Counted from the first letter of the stretch, positions 32,522 to 41,942 are shown. The stretch is DNA of 48,195 bases from Sorangium cellulosum (GCA_020720045.1 DYPH01000025.1:4949-53143), one strand, 5' to 3'. Numbers and translations are program-made. The notes: generated from the letters alone by a model not told the origin.

Positions 32522-35500
32522 ATGCCCCAAACCGGTCTCTACGAATCCCTGATTACCGAAGCTCTTGCCGCTCGGATTTCGGGGAGTTCGGTTTCTCGGG
32601 CGCCCCTTCATGAGGCGGAAGCGGCCGACCGGCTTTCGCTTCATGTCGCGGCGGTCCTTGAGCGCGCCATCGCTTCGCTCTCCCCCACCGATCGCGTCGC
32701 CGTTGGGGCGGCCCTCGCGGCGACGTTGGTCGATCAGATCGTGGCGGCGACCGCGGCGGAGGCGCTTGGGGCGGAGCGGCCGGTGGCCCCGGCGGAGATG
32801 CTTCGGAGCGTGCTCGCCCTGCTCCCCGATGGGCGCCCGGAGACGATCGGGGCTCCGCTGATTCCGCTCCTCGATACGACGCTCCTGACGAATGCCCCCG
32901 GGGAACCTCGTGTTGGGAATCAGGTTTTGGCGGAGATCGACTCTGCCGATCGCATCGATGTGGTGATGGCCTTCATTCGGCGTACCGGCATCCAGCCGAT
33001 GCTCGATGCGCTGCGCCTTCATTGCAGCAAAGGGCGGATCGCCCGCGTGCTGACGACGACCTACACCGGCTCCACGGAGGTGAAGGCGCTCGATGCGCTC
33101 GTCGCCGCCGGGGTGGAGGTTCGGGTCTCCTACGACGTCTCGACGACGCGCCTCCATGCGAAAGCGTGGCTCTTTCATCGGCATTCCGGCTTCGGAACCG
33201 CGTACATCGGCTCTTCGAACCTCACCCACTCGGCGCAGATCAGCGGCCTTGAGTGGAACGTCCGCGTCGCGGGGGCGCGGAACCCGAGCGTCGTGGCGAA
33301 GGTCGGTGCCGTGTTTGAGAGCTACTGGAACAGCGGCGACTTCGTCCCCTACGATCGGGAAGAGTTCCTCCGGCGGACCGCCGAGAACCCCCATCGCGAC
33401 AACCTCCTGATTAGCCCCATTGAGCTTCGGCCCGAGCCCTTCCAGGAGCGCCTCCTTGAACAGCTCGCGGTGGCGCGGGCCGGTGGCCACCATCGGAACT
33501 TGCTCGTCGCGGCGGGCTCGGCTGCTCTTCGTCGCCCATCGCGCCGAAATCCTTACGCAAACCCTCGCGCTCTTCCGGCATGCGCTCCGCGATCACGGCT
33601 TCGGCGAGCTTTGGGTCCAAGGGGAGCGGCCCGACCGCTTCGAGCATGTGTTCGCGTCGATCCAGAGCCTCCACGCGAACGGCCTCGACGCCCTCGCGGC
33701 CGACCACTTCGACGTGGTGATCGTCGACGAATTCCACCACGCCGCCGCCGACAGCTACCGCGCACTTTTGGAGCGCGTCGCGCCCCGCGAACTCCTCGGC
33801 CTTACGGCGACGCCGGAACGGAGCGACGGCTCCTCGGTCCTCGACTGGTTCGATGGGCGCATCGCCGCCGAACTCCGCCTGTGGGACGCCATCGATCGCC
33901 AGTTCCTCGTCCCCTTCGCCTACTACGGCATCCACGACGGCCTTGATCTCCGCGAAATCCCTTGGAAACGGGGTCGCGGCTACGACATCGACGGGCTCAC
34001 CCAGCTCTACACGGGGAACGACGCGTGGGCCCGCTTCGTCGTCAAAGAGGTCGCCGCCCACGTCGACGATTGCCGGAGCATGCGCGCGCTCGGGTTCTGC
34101 GTCAGCGTCGACCACGCGCGCTTTATGGCTCGGGTATTTACCGAAGCCGGTATCCCCGCGGTCGCTATCTGGGCAAACACGCCGGCGGACGAACGGAGGC
34201 AGGCGCTCCGCGACCTCGCCACCCGCAAAATCAATGCGGTCTTCTCCGTCGATCTCTTTAACGAAGGGGTCGACGTCCCCGCCGTCGATACGCTCCTGTT
34301 CCTGCGCCCCACCGAGAGCGCGACGCTCTTCCTCCAGCAGCTCGGGCGGGGGCTCCGGCGCTCCACGAAGAAGACGGTCTGCACGGTCCTCGACTTCGTC
34401 GGTCAGCACCGGGCCGAGTTCCGTTTCGACCGCAAGCTACGCGCCCTCCTCGGCGGCTCCCGGAAGGATCTCGAGACGCAGATCGAAGCCCAATTCCCCT
34501 ACCTCCCCGCCGGCTGCCACATGGAGCTCGATCGGAAGGCGAGCGAGATCATCCTCAAGAGCGTGCGGGGGGCGATCCCGAAGGGCTGGGCGACGAAAAC
34601 CGAAGAACTCCGAACGCTTTCCCGCGGGGGCGACGTCACCCTCGCCGGCTACCTCGCCGAGGCCGGCCTCGATCTCGAAGACCTCTATGCGGGGGACAAA
34701 GCGTGGTCCGATCTCCGCGAAGCGGCCGGTCTGCCGACCCTCGCAAAGGGCCCCTACGAAACGGTCCTCCGGCGCGCCTGCGGGCGCCTCCTCCACCTCG
34801 ACGACCGCCCGCGCCTCGCCCGCTACGGGGAGCTCCTCGCCGACGACGCCCCGCCCGTAGAGGCGCTCCCGGTCCGCGATCAACGCTACCTCCGCATGCT
34901 CGCCGCCTCCCTCCTGGAGAAGGCGGTCACGAAGACGGCGACCCTCGGCGAAGGGGCCGCTCTCCTCAAAGAGCACCCCCAAGTACGCGCCGAACTACGG
35001 GAACTGTTTTCGCTCCTCAGCGACGCGGTTACCCACGTCGGTTCACCGTTTCCTGCGATGCCGAATGTCCCTTTGACGATCCACGGTCGTTACACGCGAG
35101 CCGAGATCATCGCCGCGTTTGGTGACGGCGAAGGCGCGAAGGTCGCGCGTTGGCAGAAGGGAATTCGCTGGTTCCCCGAGCACAAGACCGACCTCCTCGC
35201 CTTCACCCTCGACAAGACGGTCGGCCAGTTCTCGCCGACGACGCGCTACCGGGACTACGCGATCAGCCGCACCCTGATTCACTGGGAAAGTCAGTCGGTT
35301 ACGCGAGAGGCGAGCGAGACTGGGCGCCGCTACCAGGAGCACGAAGCACGCGGGAGCACGGTGCTCCTCTTCGCGCGCCTCCGGAGCGACGAACGCGCCT
35401 TCTACTTCCTCGGCCCCGCAAGCTACGTGAGCCACGAGGGGGAGATGCCGATGGCGATCACCTGGCGCCTCCACCACCCGCTCCCCGCCGACCTCTTCGC

Positions 35501-35525
35501 CACCTTCGCCGCCGCGGTGGCTTGA
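32522..35525 (+). pseudogene. PLD-helicase-DUF3427 gene with Walker A deleted and frame shifted
   Basis: The first frame (ATG 32522, GAGGAAG upstream) encodes an N-terminal domain and a phospholipase-D nuclease module with RLHAKAWLF and YIGSSNLT, then FQERLLEQLA and NLLVAA. At about 33512 the frame is lost. The next frame resumes at RARLLFVAHRAEIL, then helicase motif II DEFHHAA, GLTATPER, motif VI QQLGRGLRR, and a C-terminal DUF3427 domain with ADGEGAKVARWQKG-like core and FSPTTRYRDYAISRTLIHWE. The Walker A segment normally found between LLVAA and LLFVAHR is missing, so the lesion is a deletion of roughly 20-30 codons that also shifts the frame. The downstream 670 codons have no obvious start. 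The gene is probably inactive. Confidence 0.8.
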
Positions 35526-36173
35526 GTGCTCGCCTGCTTCTCGGAAGGCTCCCACGGAGCAAACCAAGATGCCGTCCTCGCAAAGGCGGTCGGCGATGCG
35601 GTCGTCCTCGCCGTGTGCGATGGCGCCGGTGGGACTTCGGGCGGAGCTAGCGCCTCTCAGTTCGTGATTGAGCAGATCGCCGCCGCCCTCGAAAGCGCGT
35701 TTGATGTCCTCGATCCGATCCCCTGGCGCCGCCTCCTCGAAGCGGCCGATCGCGCCTTGAACGAACGCGCCAGCGGCGAGACCACCGCGGTGATCTGCAT
35801 CCTCGACGCCGCGGGGAACGTCGCCGGGGCGAGCGTTGGAGACTCAGGCGCCTGGCTCGTCGACCGGGCGAGCGGCCGCTTCGTCGACCTCACCGCAAAC
35901 CAACAGCGGAAGCCGCTCCTCGGCAGCGGCCGGGCGCGTATCACGCCGTTTTTTCATGGCAAAAAGGCCACCGCTCGCGACGTCCTCCTCGTCGCCAGCG
36001 ATGGCCTCTTCGCCACGTGCACGCCGGCCGCAATCGTCGCCGCGCTCCGTGGAGAAGCCCCTGCGGAAGTGGCCGGCGACGAGCTCCTCCGGGCGCTCGC
36101 CAACGCCGTGCGGTTCGAGTCCGGGGCGCTCAGCGACGATCTCAGCATCGCGCTCGCAACACGGCCCAAGTGA
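35526..36173 (+). CDS. PP2C-type protein phosphatase
   Basis: The protein has 215 residues. PP2C/SpoIIE-like metal and core motifs are present in order: SHGANQDAV, VCDGAGGTSGG, AGASVGDSGAWLV, LLVASDGLF and SGALSDDLSIAL. The aspartates that bind two Mn/Mg ions are kept, so it should dephosphorylate Ser/Thr. The GTG start follows the helicase stop codon directly, so the two were one operon. The pairing of a helicase with a PP2C phosphatase suggests signalling control of the upstream system; two Ser/Thr kinases lie 28 kb away but there is no evidence linking them. Confidence 0.85.
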   Translation: MLACFSEGSHGANQDAVLAKAVGDAVVLAVCDGAGGTSGGASASQFVIEQIAAALESAFDVLDPIPWRRLLEAADRALNERASGETTAVICILDAAGNVAGASVGDSGAWLVDRASGRFVDLTANQQRKPLLGSGRARITPFFHGKKATARDVLLVASDGLFATCTPAAIVAALRGEAPAEVAGDELLRALANAVRFESGALSDDLSIALATRPK

Positions 36174-36279
36174 TGACTTCCTCAAAGGAAAAGTCAGTCC
36201 TTTCGGGAAGGAGGCGCGTTCGAGCCAGCGCTCTTTGTGCGTTGCGGACGAGAGTTAGAAAAGGTACGGAGCTGCGCAG

Positions 36280-36720
36280 ATGGGTGGAGGAAAATACTCA
36301 ATTTCGTGCATGCAACCTCGCGATCGGGTGTGGGAGCTAGATGAGATTGAACGTATCTGGTGGCGCATCCCAACGATTGAAGACGCGGAAGCGCTCGACG
36401 CCTTGTGGTCACCTGTACGAAAGCCAGTTGGCTGGAAGTGGGCCGATGTTTTGAGGGGGCGCGAGCATTGCCTGTATTTCTTGATGGCAGATGCGGGAGT
36501 CCTGTTCGCGTTCGCCGCTCGGCCACGCACCGTTTTGGTTGGGCCGGAGCCTGTGAAGGTAAGTGCGGTGCGTATCGATTACCTTGAGGTGAATCCCTCT
36601 CTTGGCGGGGGGAAGGTCGCCCCTTTCGGGCTGGCGGCGATCGCAAAATATGCGGGCGATTGCGGGGCAACTGCGTACTCGGTGCAATCAATCACCCAAA
36701 GGTCCTACCTTTCTATTTAG
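36280..36720 (+). CDS. Possible GNAT-like protein
   Basis: The protein has 146 residues. The segment VRIDYLEVNPSLGGGKVAPF followed by GLAAIAKYAGDCGATAY resembles motif A of GCN5-related acetyltransferases, where a beta strand and a Gly-rich loop bind acetyl-CoA. The end (SVQSITQRSYLSI) is shorter than in usual GNAT proteins, so the C terminus may be truncated. A possible GGAG ribosome binding site precedes the ATG. Base composition is less GC-rich than in neighbours, which hints at recent acquisition. The match is weak. Confidence 0.5.
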   Translation: MGGGKYSISCMQPRDRVWELDEIERIWWRIPTIEDAEALDALWSPVRKPVGWKWADVLRGREHCLYFLMADAGVLFAFAARPRTVLVGPEPVKVSAVRIDYLEVNPSLGGGKVAPFGLAAIAKYAGDCGATAYSVQSITQRSYLSI

Positions 36721-36819
36721 GGTCCGGGGCGACCCCCGCTGAAGGATGGAGATGCAATCGCAATTTGGTCCCGCTGTGGTATTCTCCTGATGCTACCCTG
36801 GTCCTCCAGGAGATCGCCG

Positions 36820-37098
36820 ATGCCCTCGAAGTCTAAGTCCCGTGAGGAGGCTCTCGCCTGGCTCGAAGCTCGGACGGTCGCCGACATGCCGACGGTCCTT
36901 GCCGGTGTCGCCGTTGAACCTAAGCGCTCACTCCGAACTGCACTCGTAGCGGCCGAAGTCGTCGGGCGCGCCGTAGAGACGGCCAGCGCCATGTCGCGTG
37001 CCGTAGATGGGTTGTGCCGGGTCCTGGCAAAACCGTCAGCGGAACTTTCTCACGGAGATGGGGAAGCTGTCCCGCGGACGGCGCGCGAACGCGGATAG
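36820..37098 (+). CDS. Small hypothetical protein
   Basis: The frame encodes 92 residues, MPSKSKSREEALAWLEARTV onwards. AGGAG lies eight bases before the ATG, and the N-terminal half is an amphipathic helical stretch (SLRTALVAAEVVGRAVETAS). There are no recognisable motifs. It could be an accessory gene of the preceding block, or a chance frame. Confidence 0.45.
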   Translation: MPSKSKSREEALAWLEARTVADMPTVLAGVAVEPKRSLRTALVAAEVVGRAVETASAMSRAVDGLCRVLAKPSAELSHGDGEAVPRTARERG

Positions 37099-37106
37099 AT
37101 AATTCC

Positions 37107-37810
37107 CTATTTGCGGCCGCCAGCGAGATTCCCAAACGCCGCGATCTGCGCGGCAATCGCGGCCCACGCCTCCGAATCGGTGTTCACCACGAGGGACCGG
37201 ACCCGACTCTTTTCGAGCGCCTTTATCCTCCGCGCTTGCGAGGTGCGCAGCGCTTCGAGGGCGTTCGCTTCACTTCCGAAGTGGGGACAAACCCTTGCCA
37301 ATCGGTCCCCCCAAATTCCCGTCGCAGCAACGAACGCTCTCGCAGCCGTTCTTCGGAAATCGCCAAGACGACGACGGAGAATCCCCCGTCGACGAGCCAG
37401 TCATCGAAGACCCGGTAGGGCGACCAATCGCGCTCCTCGGGAAGTGAGCCCGCCGTCTCTCGCGACGCCGCCCCCAGCAAATTCACCGGCGGTCGCGGAC
37501 GGACCGGCTCCTGGGCGTAGTAGGAAAGGTGGAAGCGCTCAATCAGGATTTCTTCGGGTAACTCCTGCCCTGTTGGCCCCGCCGCAAATCGCGCGCACAC
37601 CTCCGTGAGTCGGCGCCGAAAGCCGGGCTGACCGACCTCGAGCATCGCGTCGCCGAAGGTCTCGTCTTCGCTGACGAAACAGGCGGGGAGCCGCCCGCTC
37701 TCACGCAGGGCGCCGATCACGCTCGACTTGCCGGCCCCCGTCACCCCTTCGAGTACGATACGCGTCCGTCCGCGGAGCGGGAGACGGCGCGGAGTTGTCT
37801 GCCGATCCAT
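37107..37810 (-). pseudogene. P-loop nucleotide kinase with late frameshift
   Basis: The N-terminal frame (37810 down to about 37290) gives RIVLEGVTGAGKSSVIGALR, a Walker A of thymidylate-kinase-like proteins, with EEILIERFHLSYYAQEP and a lid-like SEERLRERSLLRREFGG. After GTDWQGFVP a one-base shift at a C4 run (about 37285-37290) moves to the frame ending SEANALEALRTSQARRIKAL and FGNLAGGRK, which completes the expected C-terminal helices. Joined, the protein has about 234 residues. In the uncorrected frame the last residues are a Lys/Arg-rich dead end. The first 14 codons lie in a family A palindrome, so the native start may be later, near the RIVLEGV segment. Confidence 0.65.
37760..37796. 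repeat. Family A palindrome at the 5' end of a kinase gene
   Basis: A reverse-orientation copy that codes for the N-terminal TTPRRLPLRGRT part of the kinase frame. The core reads CCGC-GGA-GCGG in place of the usual TTC loop. The insertion appears to have supplied or replaced the start region of the gene. Confidence 0.7.
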
Positions 37811-37838
37811 CGCGACACGTTAGCGAATCGCGCGCCAT

Positions 37839-38142
37839 TCAATGCACGCAACAGATCTCGTCGGTCGCGCACGAGGCCGAAATCTGCGTCGAGGGGACCG
37901 GAGTCGCTTCCTGCATCAGACGCCGTCGTCCCGTCGCTCTGCGCATCGGCACTCGCGTTTGCGTCCGCCGCGTCGGGCGCGGTGTTGGTCGCGTCCGAAC
38001 CGGCATCGGTCGTCGTCGCATCGGCGGGGAGGCCGCTATCGGTCGGCGCCGTTGCGGTGTCGTCCTCGCAGGCGGCCATCGCAGGCGCGACAAATACGAA
38101 GGCAGAAAAAAGCGTAACGGGAAGGCGTCGGGAAAGCATCAT
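37839..38142 (-). CDS. Small Ala/Asp-rich lipoprotein, probable frameshift near the 3' end
   Basis: The signal peptide MMLSRRLPVTLFSAFVFVAP ends APAMAAC, followed by EDDTATAPTDSGLPADAT and a long Ala/Asp/Ser/Thr linker. In the starting frame the protein then reads an Arg-rich tail into the next gene region. A one-base shift at a C4 run near 37908 gives QISASCATDEICCVH and a stop at 37839, a compact Cys-rich end typical of these lipoproteins. I take the shifted version as the ancestral gene. Function is unknown. Confidence 0.5.
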
Positions 38143-38226
38143 CGGCCAGGAATACGTGCATTGCACGCGGCCCGTCAACGCAAGAAGCCCGCCGGGAAAC
38201 CTGCCGGCCCGCCCCGAAAAGCCCCA

Positions 38227-38596
38227 TTATTTCGCGGGAGGATTCACGCACTGACCGCCGGAACAAATGCGGTCCCCTTTGCACTGAGTGTCATAGTGAC
38301 ACCCATCGGCAGCGGGAGCGGGAGCCGCGGGGGACGCAGGCGCAGGGGGGGGCACCGGAAACACGATGCAGAACGGTGATATGGGTGTACTCCCCGTCGC
38401 TCGAGGTGTGCGGAAGGATGGCATCGCCGCCCATTTCACAAACGTCCTTGGCGACCACTTTTCGGAGAGCAGGGATATCGGTGGGAATGATGCCACTGAA
38501 GGAAGTGGGCGCGAAATCGAGCGCACCGAGTTCTGAATACCCTTCGGGGGGAATGGTGAAGACTTCAAAGCTGCACCCCGTCACACCCTTTGGCAA
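38227..38596 (-). CDS. Small Cys-containing protein split at a C8 run
   Basis: The first frame reads VTGCSFEVFTIPPEGYSELG, then DVCEMGGDAILPHTSSDGEY and THITVLHRVSGAP. At a run of eight C on the coding strand (38345-38352) the frame must change to continue PAPASPAAPAPAADGCHYDT and end CKGDRICSGGQCVNPPAK, a Cys knot-like tail. The GGDAI pattern resembles small envelope proteins with a conserved core Cys. The N terminus is unclear: only a TTG start is near, and no signal peptide is found, so the gene may also be 5'-truncated. The homopolymer is long enough for slippage. Confidence 0.5.
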
Positions 38597-38644
38597 AAGT
38601 AGAGCGGTTCTCGCTACTTCAAGAGGCGCCGGCTGCCGATCCCC

Positions 38645-39499
38645 TCAGCGACCAAAACGGGCCATGCAGTGCCAGAGCCGCTTCAGCGTCTGCGGATCGT
38701 GATCCGGCTCGCGGCGCGCAAACGCGCCAAGGTCCCGCGGCGTGAGCACAGAAACGGCGATCCGTTGGCCCAGGGCGACGACCTCCGGCCCCCGATAGTC
38801 GGCATTTGCCGCAAGGGTCTCTTGCGACAACCGGTAACCTTTGTGCCACGCCACCGGCGCGAGGAGACGCGCTTCCGCGGCGACCGGCCCCCCTTCAAAG
38901 GAAGGATCGAGCACGATCGCCTCCACATCCTGCGCGACGATCAGCGGCCCATGAACGTGGGCCTCTGTATAGTCATCGAGGGGATCGTCACTCGGGATCC
39001 TCGCCCCCTCGAGGGCCGAGAGATCGCCCGCGTGGCCAAAGTGCTCGGGCAGGAAGACGCTATCGGGCCGACAAAATGTCGCCCTTTCCATCACTTCCGG
39101 CTTCAACTGCAGGTAGGCCGACCCGAAGCGCGGCGCCGCCCCATAACTGGCAGCACCCTGCCCGGATGCCAAGAGGGCGCCGTACGTTGGGCGTTCCTCG
39201 GCGCTTGCTTCGTCGTAGGCCCCTTCAAAGATCCGGCTCTCCCACCGAAAGCGATCGCCGCCGGGGAACGCCGTAAGTCCGCCGTTGCTCGTACCGGTCA
39301 CGAATTGAGACTGATACACCCCGCTCGTCGCCAAGGCCGACAAGAGCGATTGACCGCGAAGCAGGCGGTCGGGATGAAAATGCACGACGATCCGCGCCTC
39401 GGCAGGCACCGGGGCCCGCCCCACTTGGACCGGGGAAGCGCCGGAACACCGCCGACGAATCGCCGCAAGCGCACGCGCAACGGGGGTCGACTCGGCCAT
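38645..39499 (-). CDS. DUF3626 family protein
   Basis: The protein has 284 residues. Segments ARIVVHFHPDRLLRGQSLL, SGVYQSQFVTGTSNGGLTAF, RPTYGALLASGQ, GAAPRFGSAYLQLKPEVMER and TFCRPDSV follow the DUF3626 pattern, with conserved His and the SNGGL/PGG turn. Function is not known; the family is sometimes considered toxin-like, which I cannot confirm. ATG at 39499 (MAESTPVARALAAIRRRC) is preferred to an open extension upstream. It diverges from the ATP-grasp gene with a 62-base gap. Confidence 0.8.
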   Translation of the reverse strand: MAESTPVARALAAIRRRCSGASPVQVGRAPVPAEARIVVHFHPDRLLRGQSLLSALATSGVYQSQFVTGTSNGGLTAFPGGDRFRWESRIFEGAYDEASAEERPTYGALLASGQGAASYGAAPRFGSAYLQLKPEVMERATFCRPDSVFLPEHFGHAGDLSALEGARIPSDDPLDDYTEAHVHGPLIVAQDVEAIVLDPSFEGGPVAAEARLLAPVAWHKGYRLSQETLAANADYRGPEVVALGQRIAVSVLTPRDLGAFARREPDHDPQTLKRLWHCMARFGR

Positions 39500-39886
39500 C
39501 CCGCAACGTAAACCGGGCCGCATTTCTTGCAACAAACTTCACCGTATGGGAGCTTCCTCCCATGGATTCGCCCCCGCTGCGCATCGTCTTTCCGGCAAGC
39601 CCGCTCTCCAAACGCGAGCCCGATCCCGCCTTTGAAGACGAAGTCGCCGCGGCGAAGCAGGCCGGGTTCTCCGTCGGCTTTGTCGGTTTGGAAGGGCCGG
39701 CCGACGAGCCGCTGACGGTGGCGCTCCTCGGTCGCCCCGCGGAAGATCCCCCTGCAGAAACCGCAATTTACCGCGGTTGGCTTCTGCGCCCCGCCGCCTA
39801 CGCGCGTATGGAAGCGGCCCTCGCCGCGCGCGGGGTTGCGCTCTTCACGAACGCCGCCGCCTACCGGCACGCCTACCATCCAATAG

Positions 39887-39933
39887 TGCGCGCCGTTTCC
39901 TCACCGCCTTCGGCGGCTCCGGGCGGACGCGCA
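39887..39933. repeat. Family R palindrome inside the ATP-grasp gene
   Basis: A 47-base copy with both TGCGCG/CGCGCA ends and the core hairpin weakened by one base (GGCGGC for GGCGGT). Eight extra bases, mostly on the left, complete the 55-base interruption. Confidence 0.9.
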
Positions 39934-40519
39934 CTTGCCCGAATGGTACGCCGCCCTCGAAGCGGCAAAACCGGGCATGACGCCGCCCTCGATCTGGTTC
40001 CCGGTTCCGCCCTCAGGATCGACCTTTGATCGCGCGATGATCGCAAGCGAAGTCGCACAGGCCTTTGCCAGTGGGCCGGCGATCGTGAAGGACTACGTGA
40101 AGTCCCGAAAGCACGAATGGTTTGAAGCCTGCTTTATCCCGAGCGCCAGCGATGCGGAGGCGGTGCTCCGGATCACGGAGAGCTTCCTCGCGCTCCAGGC
40201 CGAGGAGTTGGAGGGGGGCCTCGTCTACCGAAAATACGTTCCGTTTCGGGCGGTTGGCCTCCATTCCAAGAGCAAGCTCCCCCTCGTGCGGGAGTACCGG
40301 GTGTTGGTGGTGGCCGGCCAGGTGGCGCTCGTCAGCCGCTATTGGGGCGAAGGGGCCTATGAAGAAACGCCCCCCGATCTCACGCCCTTTCTGCCGCTGC
40401 TCGCCGTCTTTCAAAGCCCCTTTTACGCCCTCGACATCGCCGAAGGGGAGGATGGGCGCTGGTGGGTCGTCGAGATCAATGATGGCGGCGCCGCCGGAAT
40501 TCCCGACGGCATCGCGTCA

Positions 40520-40557
40520 AACGCGTCCGTCCGCGAAGCGGGAGACGGCGCGGAGTT
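40520..40557. repeat. Family A palindrome inside the ATP-grasp gene
   Basis: A full reverse-orientation 38-base copy read in frame as NASVREAGDGAEL near the C terminus, so a second, different palindrome lies in the same gene. Confidence 0.85.
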
Positions 40558-40726
40558 GGATGCAAACGCGTTCTATCAAGCCCTTGCCCGAGCTACGTCC
40601 TCACGTGGCACTGGGTAGCTCCAGTACCGCCCCTGAGCGTACGAGCGCGGAGGCGGCCTGGAAGCCTCCGCGGGCGCCGCCATCGTCCTTGCACCGCATG
40701 CCGACGGACCGATAACGTCAATCGCC

Positions 40727-41074
40727 ATGAACATGCGTCTCGCCTCCGGTCTCACCCTCGCCGCCGCCCTCGCCCTCCCCTTCGTCAGCGGCTGCGCCTC
40801 CGATTCCGGGGACACGACGGCAACCCCCCTCACCGGAAACGCTGCCGCCGGCGCCACCGTTTTCTCAGCGAATTGCGCAAGTTGCCACGGGTCGGACGGC
40901 AAAGGCACCGGCACCGCTCCCGCACTCACTTCTGCGTCGATTCAGCAGAAGACCGACGCGACCCTGACGGCGACGGTGACCAACGGCGACGGCACGATGC
41001 CGGCATTTGGGAAGTCGCTAAGCGCCCAGCAAATCGCCGACGTGGTCGCCCACGTTCGCACGCTCGGAAAGTGA
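40727..41074 (+). CDS. Lipid-anchored c-type cytochrome
   Basis: The protein has 115 residues. The signal peptide MNMRLASGLTLAAALALPFV ends VSGC, a lipobox. A class I cytochrome c domain follows, with heme motif CASCH in SANCASCHGSDGKG and the distal Met in GTMPAFGKSLSAQQ. The spacing and the ending ADVVAHVRTLGK are standard. It should carry electrons at the periplasmic face. No oxidase or dehydrogenase partner is adjacent. Confidence 0.93.
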   Translation: MNMRLASGLTLAAALALPFVSGCASDSGDTTATPLTGNAAAGATVFSANCASCHGSDGKGTGTAPALTSASIQQKTDATLTATVTNGDGTMPAFGKSLSAQQIADVVAHVRTLGK

Positions 41075-41117
41075 TCGAAAGTCGACGAAGCTGAGGCGCT
41101 TGTGCACAAATAGCGCG

Positions 41118-41933
41118 ATGCGCCTGCCCCCCTCCGCTGCCGTCCTCGCGTCGCTCGCCACCCTCGCATCCTTCGCCGCGCTCGCGGCGTGCGCGAAACC
41201 GCCGGTCCCTCTGTCGGCCGCCGACGCGACGCTCCTTGAGCGCCCCGTCGACGGCTACGGCGACCTGGTATTCCGCGGGACGGTCTCCGCCGGCACCGAG
41301 AAATATGCGGTGGAACGGCGGGTGAAAGAGGACGGAGCCAACTACGTCGCCACCGAAGTCTACCTCGCCAGCGCCGAGGCGAAGTGCACGCCAAGCCTTG
41401 AAAAAAGCTGCCGAAAAGCGGGCACACCGACCGTCGTCCAGCAGGCGGTCCACGGCCACGATGGGGCGCTCGTCCGCTTTGAAGAGATCCACGATCAAAC
41501 GGGGATCGCGACCGTCGTCGAAGCCCGTTCCGACGGCACCTACGCGATGACCCGGCGCCACGGCACCGAAACGTCGACCGACACCTTCCGCGCCGGCGAC
41601 CCCCTCGTGACCGGCCCGACCCTCGCCAGCTACGTGCGCGGCCACCTCCGCCAGATCCGCACCGGCGGCGTCTTCCCGGTGCGCCTCCTCGTCCCCGATT
41701 TGGGCCGAACCTACGACTTCTCCATCCACAGCGACAACGGCCCGAGCGGCACGACGACGGTCGCCATCGAACCGACGGGCAGCTTTACCGGCTTCTCAAC
41801 CCTCCGAATCGACTTCGAAAGTCGCGCCGACAACCCGATCGCGTTTCATGGGCGCCTCCCGCTGAGGAGCGCGACGAACGGCACCGTCGACGGCGATGCG
41901 ACCTACACCTATTCGGTGCCCCTTTACCGGTAG
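41118..41933 (+). CDS. Lipoprotein of unknown function
   Basis: The protein has 271 residues. The signal peptide from MRLPPSAAVLASLATLASFA ends LAAC. The rest is beta-rich (GTVSAGTEKYAVERRVKEDG, TYAMTRRHGTETSTDTFRAG, RTYDFSIHSDNGPSGTTTVA), which may be a barrel-like or lipocalin-like fold. ATG at 41118 is preferred over the upstream open frame, which would place charged residues before the signal. It converges on the gene at 41943. Confidence 0.7.
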   Translation: MRLPPSAAVLASLATLASFAALAACAKPPVPLSAADATLLERPVDGYGDLVFRGTVSAGTEKYAVERRVKEDGANYVATEVYLASAEAKCTPSLEKSCRKAGTPTVVQQAVHGHDGALVRFEEIHDQTGIATVVEARSDGTYAMTRRHGTETSTDTFRAGDPLVTGPTLASYVRGHLRQIRTGGVFPVRLLVPDLGRTYDFSIHSDNGPSGTTTVAIEPTGSFTGFSTLRIDFESRADNPIAFHGRLPLRSATNGTVDGDATYTYSVPLYR

Positions 41934-41942
41934 CGGTCGCCG

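Larger units (their letters stand above)
39562..40618 (+). pseudogene. ATP-grasp-type protein gene interrupted by a palindromic repeat
   Basis: The first frame encodes MDSPPLRIVFPASPLSKREP through ARGVALFTNAAAYRHAYH. A 47-base family R palindrome follows, after which a different frame resumes LPEWYAALEAAKPGMTPPSI and continues to the end. AYRHAYH-LPEWY is the natural junction in this family of ATP-grasp-like proteins. The insert totals 55 bases, so it shifts the frame by one. The second half carries GPAIVKDYVKSRKHEWFEAC, LVREYRVLVVAGQVALVSRY and WWVVEINDGG, the ATP/metal-binding core (Lys, Glu and Asn ligands). A family A palindrome also lies in frame near the 3' end (40520-40557). The gene is probably inactive unless frameshifting rescues it. 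Confidence 0.85.
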
